Shown here in pieces: positions 1 through 6,519 of a DNA stretch of 8,866 nt. The stretch covers positions 1-8,866 of the forward strand of contig JAEEQO010000123.1 in the NCBI GenBank assembly GCA_016285335.1. The letters run 5' to 3'. Below the pieces are notes generated by a model. The model was not told where the DNA came from and searched no databases. It saw nothing but the letters and a program-made list of their open reading frames with translations. The position numbers were made by a program, and so were the translations under genes. Numbering within the stretch: the stretch's first letter is position 1; each line of letters starts with the position of its first letter. The stretch comes from Victivallales bacterium (GTDB taxonomy: Bacteria > Verrucomicrobiota > Lentisphaeria > Victivallales > UBA1829).

Positions 1-585
1 CCGATGCCCGGCCGCCACAACGCCGTGAACGCGATGGCGGTCCACACGGTCCTGACCTCGCGCGGGTACGACGCGATGGAGGCGCTGAAAGCCGTTTCGG
101 AGTTCGGCGGCGTGGCGCGGCGGTTCAACCGCGCGGGCGTGATGGCGAACGGCGCGCAGGTGATCGACGACTACGCCCACAACGTGGAGAAGCTGGCGTC
201 GTGCATCCGCGCCGCGCAGGAGCTCGCCCCGGACGGACGCGTCGTGACGGTCTTTCAGCCGCACGGGTTCGCCCCGCTGCGCTTCATGCGGGAAGCCCTC
301 GCAAACGCCCTGCCCTCCCTGCTGCGTCCCGGCGACGAATTCATCTTCCTGCCGGTCTACTACGCGGGCGGGACAGCCTCGTTCAGCCCGACGAGCCCCG
401 AGGCGGCGGAAACATGCCGTGCCGCGCTCGGCGGCCGCGCGGACGCCGTGAAGGTCTTCGAGGACCGCCTGCCCTGCGGAAACTACCTGGAAAAGGCGGT
501 GAAACGGGGCGACGTGGTGATCGTGGCTGGCGCACGGGACGAAAGTTTATCGATTTGGGCGAAAAGCTTGACGAAATACGCTTGA
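1..585 (+). CDS. MurC-like Mur ligase, C-terminal part (5' end outside window)
   Basis: The reading frame is open from base 1 and ends at TGA 583-585. The ATG at base 4 is internal, because it begins the family motif (M)PGRHNAVNA that links the central ATP-binding domain to the C-terminal domain. About 194 residues of a protein that is normally about 450 are visible. The C-terminal ligase domain shows FGGVARRF, then DDYAHN, then VFQPHGF, LPVYYAGG and a final GDVVIVAGARDE. These match the landmarks of UDP-N-acetylmuramate--L-alanine ligase (cytoplasmic, ATP-dependent first amino-acid addition to the peptidoglycan precursor). Two landmarks differ from classical MurC as I remember it: DDYGHHP reads DDYAHNV, and FQPHRYTR reads FQPHGFAPLR. 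It is therefore either a divergent MurC or a separate Mur-ligase subfamily with another substrate, and I give no symbol. Membership in the Mur ligase family is confident; the substrate is not. The stop codon overlaps the promoter of the next operon. Confidence 0.85.
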   Translation, partial: PMPGRHNAVNAMAVHTVLTSRGYDAMEALKAVSEFGGVARRFNRAGVMANGAQVIDDYAHNVEKLASCIRAAQELAPDGRVVTVFQPHGFAPLRFMREALANALPSLLRPGDEFIFLPVYYAGGTASFSPTSPEAAETCRAALGGRADAVKVFEDRLPCGNYLEKAVKRGDVVIVAGARDESLSIWAKSLTKYA

Positions 586-610
586 CAATCGGCAAAAACC
601 GTAGTATAAT
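582..610 (+). promoter_or_regulatory. Perfect consensus sigma70-type promoter for the TPR/exbBD operon
   Basis: TTGACA (582-587) and TATAAT (605-610) are separated by exactly 17 nt, so both hexamers and the spacing equal the housekeeping-sigma consensus. Transcription should start near 617. The -35 box contains the TGA stop of the preceding Mur ligase gene. No extended -10 TGn is present. This is the only strong promoter I see in the window, and it points at the TPR gene that starts at 843. Nothing operator-like is evident beyond the inserted palindrome downstream. Function is inferred from sequence only. Confidence 0.82.
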
Positions 611-651
611 ATGAAGAACTGTTTTTTTGACGTTTTCGCTTATCTATATAA

Positions 652-817
652 GGGCACCTCGAAAAATTGGTTTTCGGCGGCTTTTCGCGTCTGAGCAAAG
701 TCCAACTGGTAAGATTCTCGGTGGTTACATTTTCAGGTAGCCACGCTCAAATCTTCCTGCATTGGCCTTTTTGCTCATACGCTGAAAATCCATCCGATCG
801 AATTTTTAGAGATTCCC
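652..817. mobile_element. MITE-like 166-bp imperfect palindrome flanked by ATAA direct repeats
   Basis: The left end GGGCACCTCGAAAAATT (652-668) matches the inverse of the right end AATTTTTAGAGATTCCC (801-817) at 14 of 17 positions. The inverted similarity continues inwards: GCGTCTGAGCAAA (687-699) matches the inverse of 770-782 with one difference, CCAA (702-705) pairs with 763-766, and AAGATT (711-716) matches the inverse of the right arm. The centre is an 8-bp stem (721-728 with 737-744, one G-U pair, loop 729-736). The whole unit can fold as one long hairpin. ATAA stands immediately outside both ends (648-651 and 818-821), as expected for a 4-bp target duplication. There is no credible ORF inside. 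This architecture is that of a non-autonomous miniature inverted-repeat element. The mobilising transposase family is unknown, although the ends recall IS4/IS5-type termini from memory only. The element is AT-richer than the flanking genes. It could instead be a resident structured leader RNA. Confidence 0.68.
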
Positions 818-842
818 ATAAAACGACTCTGCCGGAGAGATT

Positions 843-3800
843 ATGCTGAACAGATTCCGCTATTTGACGATATTGGCGATGCTGGCGCTGCCGGGTGCGG
901 CGGGCTTCGCGCAGTCGGGCGCGGTCAAGCGCGACCTGGCATTTTCGCGTGAGCTCAATTCCCTCGGTCTGTACGATTTTTCGACGCGCTTCCTGGAGGG
1001 ACGCATGGCGGAAAACACGGCAAAAAATATGGCGAACTTCTACCGCGTCCAGCTCGCGGAGACCTATCTCGTCTCCGGCAAGAACGACGAGGCGCAGAAG
1101 ATCATCGACGGCATTCCGAAAAACGACCCCGCCTACTACAGTTCCCTCGGCACGCTCGGCATCTACTACTACATGAAGAAAGACAACCAGAAGGCACTGA
1201 AGCTGCTGGAAGACCTCTACAATCACCTCCGCCGGGAAAAGATCGACCCCTCCGACTACGAACGCCCCCTGACGGCCCTGCTGAACATCTACTACCAGGA
1301 AGGCCGTGAAAACGATGCGTCCTCGCTCATGGACTGGACCCGCGGCACCACCTCCGACAAACGCGCCACCCAGTACACGAAGGCGCTGCTCCAGCTCGCC
1401 ACGGCGGAGAACAACCGCCGCGCCGAACTGCGCGAGAAATCCGCGTTCCAGCGCAGAGTCTCCGACATGATGAAGGACAAGAGCAAGGTGACCGACCTGA
1501 CCCGCCTTCAGAAAAAGGCCGCCGAACTCACGAAGACCGTCGTCGACAACCCCGGCAACACGAATGCCCAGCGGGAACGCATCGACACCTACAGGCAGCT
1601 CGGCGAGGTCCTCGGCATGGACCTCGACCGCATCATGAAGATCGACGAGATGGACCTGGCACGCAGGAAGACCTCCGGCGAGGTGAAGAACCGCGACAAG
1701 TGGAGCACCAACGACAAGAACCGTCTCCGCAGGACCGATCCCAACGACTGGCAGACCTCCGTCCTTTCCTCCGCCGTCGATTTCCATGAGATCCAGTGGG
1801 GCGGACAGGACATGCTCACCGCCTACGCCACCGCCCAGATCATCCACTGCTTCTACCTCCTCGGCGAATACGAGGAAGCCGGCGTCGAAGTGCGGCGTTA
1901 TCCCGACCTTTTCGAGGCGTCCGACGAGGCGCTGGAAAAGGACGGCAAGAAGAGCGAATCGCCCGCCGCCGACGCGAAATTCTGGACCGGGCGCTCCTAC
2001 CTCGCGATGGCAGAGGCGACCGAGGCGGCCGCCGCTGCCGCGAAGGCGAAAGGCGAACTCCGTAAGGAGACCGACCTGAAGAAAGAGGCCGTGACCTATT
2101 ACCGCCGCGCGTTCAAGTACCTCGGCAAACTCGTGAAATACTACCCGCAGTTCAAAGACGCCCCGGCCGCCTACAAGGACTTCAAGCAGGCAACGGAAAG
2201 CGCCATGGCGATCGACCCGGACAAGCGCGCCACCTACCAGTCCGAATTCTCCAAGGTCAAGGCGCCCGAGATGAGCGACCAGTCCACGCTGGTCTCCGCC
2301 TGGGCCGAACAGAACTACGCCAGCAAGCAGTACAATCTGGTGATCGACGAACTGCTGCCCATCCTGCAGCGGATGGCAGCCCGCTACACGCCCGGCCTCT
2401 CCGAGCTCGTGAACCGCCTGATCCTCTCCTACGCCTACATGGGCGACTCCACGAACGCCGTCGTGCTGGGCAGCTACGCCGCGCTACTGCCGAAGGACGA
2501 CTTCGTCACGACCGCGCTGCTGAACGCCGGCCACGTGCTGTGGAAACAGGCCGCCGAAACCGCGTCCTCCGACCCGGCAAAGGCCGCGCTGCTCAAGAGC
2601 GACGCCCTCACGCTCTACAGGCTCCTGCTCGAGATCGACATGCTCAATCCCTACGCGGGCGTCGTTTCGCTCCGCGTGGCACGCGAACACCTGAACGCCG
2701 CAAGCCGCATCGGCACGCGCCTGAACGCCTCCTCCGACCCCGCGGAACGCGTCGCGCTGAAGAAGGAATGGGTGGCGGAAGTGAACAACGCCGCGGCCTC
2801 GTACAAGGTCATCATGCAGAACTTCGGCAACAATCCCGAGCTCACGGACGAAGCCTACATGAAGTACGCCGACTGCCTCGCCATGCAGGACGACTACGAA
2901 GGCGCGGCCAACGCGCTCCGCAAGTTCATCGCGTTCGGCCCCAGCTCCATGAAAGTCACCGCCGTCGTGCAGGAGATCATCCCCGAAATGCTCTCCCGCG
3001 AGGCTGACAGGCTCGCCGACCAGGCGGCCTCCATCCGCGACGAAGCCGCCGGGGACACTTCGCTGATCGAAAAGGCCGACAAGCTCAAAGCCCAGGCGGC
3101 GGCAATCTACGACGAGGCGGCGGAAGACATCTTCACGCTTCGACGCGACCTGGCGGAAGGCGGCAAGTACGCATCCGTCGCGGACACACCCGAGGTGCAG
3201 AAGGTCGCCCGCCGCGCCGATTCCCTGCTCCCGTGGCTCTACAACGGCGCGGGCAAATGGGACAAGGCGATCGCCGAATTCGAATCGTTCGTCCGCAGGC
3301 ATCCCGACGATCCGCTGGCTGCCTCCTACCTCATGCGCATCGGCATCATCCACATGGACATGGGCCGCGACAGCGAGGCGCAGAAGATCCTGACCACGCT
3401 GGTGAACCGCTACCCCGATTCCGCCGAGGCGAAGAACGCCCAGTACGTGCTCGCACGCACGCTCTACACCGCCGGCAACTACTCGAAGTCGCTTGACCTC
3501 TTCGAACGCCTCTTCTCCAGCGAACAGGCAAAGAACCTCTCCGTCACGAATCTCCGCTGGATCGCCTCCACGCTCTCCCAGTGCCCCGACGAGGCGCTGT
3601 CCCAGAAAGCCGCCAGGATCGCGCTCTCCGTCTGCGAACAGCTCGTGATGAAGCTCCAGGATCCGAACCTCGACGAATGGTTCTCCGAACAGCGCGCCGC
3701 CGAACTCAAGACCGACAAGGCCGCCGCCAGGACCGCCGTCTCCCGCCTGGAGCAGCGCATCCATCTGGACGCCGGACGCGCCGCCGCGAAGGCAGGGCAG

Positions 3801-4370
3801 TTCGACAAGGCCGTGGCGGAACTGGAAAAGATCGAAATGCTGGAGGCCGATTCGCCGTATTTCTACGACATGCACTTCGCCATGGCGGAGGCGCGCGAGC
3901 TGCAGGGACGTCCCGACGAGGCACGCGCCGAACTGGCGAAGATCTCCGTGCGCGCCAACCAGACCGGCAGTTTCGAGCTCTACAACAAGGCGCAGGTCCT
4001 GACCGGCGAATCCTTCCTCAAATCCGGCGCGATCAACAAGGCTTACGCCTGCTTCAGCATCATCGCCGCCACGGCGTTCCCCGAGGACGAGGACGACGAC
4101 GCGGAGATCACGGCGGACACGGAGACGGAACCCGGTTCCGATGAAGCGCCCGCGGACGATACTCCCGCAGACAATCCGCCCGCCGAATTGGACGACGATC
4201 CCGCCGCACAGCAGTGGATCGAACAGGCCATTTACCGCACCGCCTACACGGCCGCCCTCCTCGGCATCACCGAGGACCGCGACCGCATGGTCAGAAAATA
4301 CCGGAAGCATTTCCCCGACGGCAAGTACGCCGACGCGATCGGCACACTCCCGGAATCCCAGGCACAATGA
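843..4370 (+). CDS. Large exported tetratricopeptide-repeat protein (1175 aa)
   Basis: The start is the ATG at 843, preceded by GGAGAG (834-839). The N-terminus is a signal peptide: basic MLNRFR, a hydrophobic run to about residue 20, and a likely cut after GFA (residues 21-23). The mature protein should therefore be periplasmic or outer-membrane associated. The rest is mostly amphipathic helices with TPR-like pairs, clearest at about 65-125, 674-697, 794-822 (GKWDKAIAEFESFVRRHPDDP), 828-860, 865-894, 973-998, 1007-1034 and 1045-1070. Residues 200-240 and 715-765 are charged and coiled-coil-like. An acidic low-complexity insert (EDEDDD onwards, about 1081-1120) interrupts the last repeats. 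No catalytic motif is visible, and the likely role is protein-protein scaffolding. It is first in an operon with a second TPR protein, ExbB and two ExbD proteins, so it probably serves that envelope motor. The exact function is unknown. A small stem (CTCT 827-830 with AGAG 836-839) overlaps its Shine-Dalgarno site. Confidence 0.9.
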   Translation: MLNRFRYLTILAMLALPGAAGFAQSGAVKRDLAFSRELNSLGLYDFSTRFLEGRMAENTAKNMANFYRVQLAETYLVSGKNDEAQKIIDGIPKNDPAYYSSLGTLGIYYYMKKDNQKALKLLEDLYNHLRREKIDPSDYERPLTALLNIYYQEGRENDASSLMDWTRGTTSDKRATQYTKALLQLATAENNRRAELREKSAFQRRVSDMMKDKSKVTDLTRLQKKAAELTKTVVDNPGNTNAQRERIDTYRQLGEVLGMDLDRIMKIDEMDLARRKTSGEVKNRDKWSTNDKNRLRRTDPNDWQTSVLSSAVDFHEIQWGGQDMLTAYATAQIIHCFYLLGEYEEAGVEVRRYPDLFEASDEALEKDGKKSESPAADAKFWTGRSYLAMAEATEAAAAAAKAKGELRKETDLKKEAVTYYRRAFKYLGKLVKYYPQFKDAPAAYKDFKQATESAMAIDPDKRATYQSEFSKVKAPEMSDQSTLVSAWAEQNYASKQYNLVIDELLPILQRMAARYTPGLSELVNRLILSYAYMGDSTNAVVLGSYAALLPKDDFVTTALLNAGHVLWKQAAETASSDPAKAALLKSDALTLYRLLLEIDMLNPYAGVVSLRVAREHLNAASRIGTRLNASSDPAERVALKKEWVAEVNNAAASYKVIMQNFGNNPELTDEAYMKYADCLAMQDDYEGAANALRKFIAFGPSSMKVTAVVQEIIPEMLSREADRLADQAASIRDEAAGDTSLIEKADKLKAQAAAIYDEAAEDIFTLRRDLAEGGKYASVADTPEVQKVARRADSLLPWLYNGAGKWDKAIAEFESFVRRHPDDPLAASYLMRIGIIHMDMGRDSEAQKILTTLVNRYPDSAEAKNAQYVLARTLYTAGNYSKSLDLFERLFSSEQAKNLSVTNLRWIASTLSQCPDEALSQKAARIALSVCEQLVMKLQDPNLDEWFSEQRAAELKTDKAAARTAVSRLEQRIHLDAGRAAAKAGQFDKAVAELEKIEMLEADSPYFYDMHFAMAEARELQGRPDEARAELAKISVRANQTGSFELYNKAQVLTGESFLKSGAINKAYACFSIIAATAFPEDEDDDAEITADTETEPGSDEAPADDTPADNPPAELDDDPAAQQWIEQAIYRTAYTAALLGITEDRDRMVRKYRKHFPDGKYADAIGTLPESQAQ

Positions 4371-4371
4371 T

Positions 4372-4386
4372 CAAACATTCCAAATA
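4372..4386 (+). repeat. Intergenic leader element, copy 1 (CAAACATTCCAAATA)
   Basis: This A-rich 15-mer lies in the 33-bp gap between the two TPR genes, 6 nt before the Shine-Dalgarno sequence GAGG (4393-4396). Nearly the same string, lacking one C, recurs at 5259-5272 in the gap before exbB. Both copies are preceded by CAAT (4365-4368 and 5251-5254). An unstructured A-rich stretch helps ribosome loading and could also be an RNase cleavage site, but the shared wording goes beyond simple A-richness. Function is not known. Confidence 0.5.
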
Positions 4387-4403
4387 TACTGCGAGGTAAC
4401 ACG

Positions 4404-5225
4404 ATGAAAAAACTGATGACGCTCCTCACCGGAGGGCTCCTGCTGGCGGCCGTTCAGCTTTCCGCCCAGACCGCCGCCGCGAAACCCGTTATCATGACGA
4501 CCGACGGCGAGGAGATCCGCGCCGCGCTGGTCGAACTCACGCAGAGCGGCGACTTCCGCTATGCGGAATCCCTGAAGGACGGTTCCCCGAAGCTCTCCAT
4601 CCGCAAGAACCGCGTCCGCTGGGCCTGGATCCCGAAACCGGAGGAGATCACCAAGGCCGACAACCTCCTCAAGAACAAGAAATACGACGAGGCCGCCACG
4701 GCGTTCGCCGCCGCCGCGAAGTCATTCGGCCCGCTCGGCTGGGAACCCTACTCCAAGCTCCGTCAGGCCGAGGCGCTCGACGCCTCCGGGAAGCAGTCCG
4801 AGGCCATCAAGGTGCTCGAGACGCTGAAGGACTATGCGAACGTCAGCCCCCGCAACGAGGCGGACCTGAGCGCGGCCTACGAACTGCTCGTCAAGTTCTA
4901 CGCCAACATCAAGGCGTGGGACAAGGGCCTCGAACTCTCCAAAAAGCTCATGTACGCCGGCGACGCCGCAGCCGTCAGCGCGCTCTTCGCCCGCGGCGAC
5001 ATCCTGTCCGCACGCGCCTCCGAGACCAATTCGCAGGACGACCGACGCGACGCGTTCAACGCCTACGCCCAGATCAGTCTGCTCTTCCCGAAATCCAGCC
5101 GTGCCGCCGAAGCCACGTTCCGCGCCTACCAGACCCTGACCGTGCTGAACGACGCCCGCGCACAGATCTTCGCCGACAAGCTGAAAAAGGACTATCCGAA
5201 GAGCGACTACGCCAAGCAGCTCTGA
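4404..5225 (+). CDS. Exported TPR protein (273 aa), CpoB/YbgF-like in organisation
   Basis: The ATG at 4404 has GAGG at 4393-4396 with 7-nt spacing. MKKLMTLLTGGLLLAAVQLSA is a signal peptide with a likely cut after LSA (19-21), and there is no lipobox cysteine. Residues 28-76 form a small predicted beta-rich region (PVIMTTDGEEIR ... RVRWAWIP) of a kind often seen before TPR segments in secreted proteins. From about 82 onwards come TPR-like helix pairs: NLLKNKKYDEAATAFAAAAKSFG, the 116-145 pair, the 155-182 pair, and a last pair ending in DYPKSDYAKQL. The ending YPKSDYAKQL is typical of periplasmic TPR partners of the Tol system (CpoB/YbgF) and of BamD-like proteins. It sits between the large TPR gene (33-bp gap) and exbB (61-bp gap), so I infer a periplasmic adaptor for the ExbB/ExbD motor. 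Which protein it binds cannot be read from the sequence. Confidence 0.88.
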   Translation: MKKLMTLLTGGLLLAAVQLSAQTAAAKPVIMTTDGEEIRAALVELTQSGDFRYAESLKDGSPKLSIRKNRVRWAWIPKPEEITKADNLLKNKKYDEAATAFAAAAKSFGPLGWEPYSKLRQAEALDASGKQSEAIKVLETLKDYANVSPRNEADLSAAYELLVKFYANIKAWDKGLELSKKLMYAGDAAAVSALFARGDILSARASETNSQDDRRDAFNAYAQISLLFPKSSRAAEATFRAYQTLTVLNDARAQIFADKLKKDYPKSDYAKQL

Positions 5226-5258
5226 GCCCCCTCCCCCCACGTAACGAGACCAATCAGA

Positions 5259-5272
5259 CAAACATTCAAATA
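5259..5272 (+). repeat. Intergenic leader element, copy 2 (CAAACATTCAAATA)
   Basis: Second copy of the element at 4372-4386, with one C fewer. It ends directly at the AGAAGGA Shine-Dalgarno region (5272-5278) of exbB. The rest of this 61-bp gap (5226-5286) holds a C-rich stretch after the stop codon. I see no terminator hairpin or promoter there, so exbB should be cotranscribed with the upstream gene. Confidence 0.5.
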
Positions 5273-5286
5273 GAAGGAACCCTCGT

Positions 5287-6045
5287 ATGAAATTCAATCG
5301 CACCCATGCGCTTATGACCACGCTGGCCGTTTCGGCCGCGGGACTTCTGCTCGCCCTCCCCGCCTACGCGCAGGAAGCCGCCGCCGAGGAACCGGCGAAG
5401 AGCGGCACCAGTTTCCTGTCGGTCGTCTTCGGCGGCACGGCGATGGACCTGATCGTCTGGCTCATGATCTTCCTGACCTCGCTCGCCACGCTGGCGCTCA
5501 TCATCGACTCCTGCGTGTGCATCCGCGCGGTGAAGATCATGCCCGCCGACCTGATCGAGACCGTGAAGAACTCGCTCGCCGAGGGTGACCTGGGCGCCGC
5601 GATGGAAGCATGCGAAGCCACCCCCGGCCCGCTTTCCAACATCCTGATGTCCGGCTTCAACAGCATCACCGAGGGCTACGACGTGGTGCTCGATTCCGTA
5701 TCCTCCCAGGCAAGCATCGAGACCGAAAAGCTCATGCAGCGCGTGAACTACCTGAACCTCTGCGGCCAGCTCGCCCCGATGTTCGGCCTCATGGGCACCG
5801 TGACCGGCATGGTGTCCGCGTTCGGCTCCCTCGGCACCGTGAAGGGCGCCGCCCAGACCGCCGCGCTCGCGCAGTCCATCTCCTCCGCGCTCTACACCAC
5901 CGCCGTCGGCCTCTTCATCGCCGTCCCCGCCATCCTCGGCTTCACGTTCATCAAGAACAACGCCTCCAAGATCATCCTCATGATGGAGGCCATGACCTAC
6001 GAGCTGATCAACACGCTGAAGGACTCCGAAGTCAAGGAACAGTGA
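5287..6045 (+). CDS. exbB: ExbB/TolQ/MotA-family proton channel protein
   Basis: The ATG at 5287 follows AAGGA (5274-5278) with 8-nt spacing. The 252-residue protein begins with a signal-peptide-like segment ending LPAYAQ (about 24-29), then an acidic linker. Transmembrane helix 1 is at about 53-76, helix 2 at 156-180 and helix 3 at 203-225, with the cytoplasmic domain between helices 1 and 2. The family signature is clear: LNLCGQLAPMFGLMGTVTGM (156-175), with the small-residue helix 3 region (SISSALYTTAVGL, 197-209) that packs around ExbD. Family knowledge: ExbB forms an inner-membrane pentamer around an ExbD dimer and uses proton flow to do work in the periplasm. An N-terminal extension with a signal peptide is common in ExbB-like proteins outside the enterobacteria. 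The neighbours (TPR genes upstream, two exbD genes 36 bp downstream) confirm the assignment. Whether it energises Ton-like import, Tol-like envelope constriction or another process is open. Confidence 0.93.
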   Translation: MKFNRTHALMTTLAVSAAGLLLALPAYAQEAAAEEPAKSGTSFLSVVFGGTAMDLIVWLMIFLTSLATLALIIDSCVCIRAVKIMPADLIETVKNSLAEGDLGAAMEACEATPGPLSNILMSGFNSITEGYDVVLDSVSSQASIETEKLMQRVNYLNLCGQLAPMFGLMGTVTGMVSAFGSLGTVKGAAQTAALAQSISSALYTTAVGLFIAVPAILGFTFIKNNASKIILMMEAMTYELINTLKDSEVKEQ

Positions 6046-6081
6046 CCGCACCTGTGAATCCCGCTCAAAGGAGCATCACAC

Positions 6082-6507
6082 ATGTCCAAGAAATCCAGAC
6101 CCATGACCGAAGAGGCCGCCTCGGTGCCGATCTCCAGCATGATCGACATCGTCTTCCTGCTCATCATCTTCTTCATCGTGACGGCTACGCTCGACAAGGA
6201 TTTGCAGGATGAAAGCGTCCTCCTCGCGGACGCCCCGAACGGACGCCCCGTCGTCAAGCAGGACCCGCGCACCATCACGGTCAACCTCCGCATGGACGGC
6301 TCCATGACCGTCGGCGGTCGCGCCATGACCGGCCCGCAGCTCACCGCCCTGCTGGAAGACGTGAAGCGCACCTCGCCCGATCCGCTGTCCATCCCCATCG
6401 TGATCCGCGGCGACCGCCAGGTGCAGTATTACTACGGCGCCAAAGTGCTCGACGCCGTCAAGAAGACCGGGCTGTATAAAGTCAGCCTCGCCGGATTGCA
6501 GGAATAA
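6082..6507 (+). CDS. exbD: ExbD/TolR-family biopolymer transport protein, first copy
   Basis: The ATG at 6082 has a strong Shine-Dalgarno AAAGGAG (6067-6073) with 8-nt spacing. The 141-residue protein has the standard ExbD plan: a short cytoplasmic N-terminus (1-15), one transmembrane helix (about 16-36) and a periplasmic domain of about 105 residues. The helix carries the proton-handling aspartate D22 in [17 protein letters not shown]. The periplasmic part contains [16 protein letters not shown] and [26 protein letters not shown], which match the ExbD/TolR fold (strand, helix and the conserved basic-aspartate turn followed by the last helix). It is 36 bp after exbB and 12 bp before a second exbD, so the three are made together. 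Two different ExbD chains would permit a heterodimer in the ExbB ring. Confidence 0.93.
   Translation: MSKKSRPMTEEAASVPISSMIDIVFLLIIFFIVTATLDKDLQDESVLLADAPNGRPVVKQDPRTITVNLRMDGSMTVGGRAMTGPQLTALLEDVKRTSPDPLSIPIVIRGDRQVQYYYGAKVLDAVKKTGLYKVSLAGLQE
6133..6183 (+). repeat. 51-nt segment near-identical to 6574-6624 (exbD transmembrane region)
   Basis: This segment of the first exbD differs from 6574-6624 of the second exbD at only 3 of 51 positions (A to G at position 16, A to C at positions 31 and 43). It encodes the SSMID...FFxVT helix. The two genes show little nucleotide similarity outside it. It is either a conserved helix written in the same preferred codons or a trace of gene conversion. 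Confidence 0.8.
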
Positions 6508-6519
6508 GGGGGCACGCGA

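Noticed and set aside
566..586. Direct repeat GCTTGAC (566-572 and 580-586) as an operator
   Set aside because: A 7-bp repeat is short, the first copy is coding sequence, and the second is explained by the -35 box.
622..628. T-run after the promoter as a terminator of the Mur ligase gene
   Set aside because: No adequate hairpin precedes it (only a 3-bp CGG/CCG stem at 590-601), and it lies just after the predicted transcription start.
667..849. Small + strand frame of 60 codons covering the palindrome
   Set aside because: It has no ribosome binding site at its start, lies inside an inverted repeat, and overlaps the proper TPR start. The product has no bacterial-protein character.
747..1847. 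366-codon - strand frame running from the palindrome into the TPR gene
   Set aside because: It is antisense to the TPR gene, with low-complexity composition (G, V, L, R) and no domain. Its 3' end runs into the palindromic element.
2484..4367. Long open frame of 627 codons on the - strand, opposite the TPR gene
   Set aside because: It is exactly antisense to the well-supported TPR gene. Its product is a G/V/R/H-rich mixture without any recognisable domain, and such frames arise from high GC at third codon positions.
4385..4390. TATACT in the gap before the second TPR gene as a -10 box
   Set aside because: The position 17 nt upstream reads GCACAA, which is unlike a -35 box. The hexamer also overlaps the A-rich leader element.
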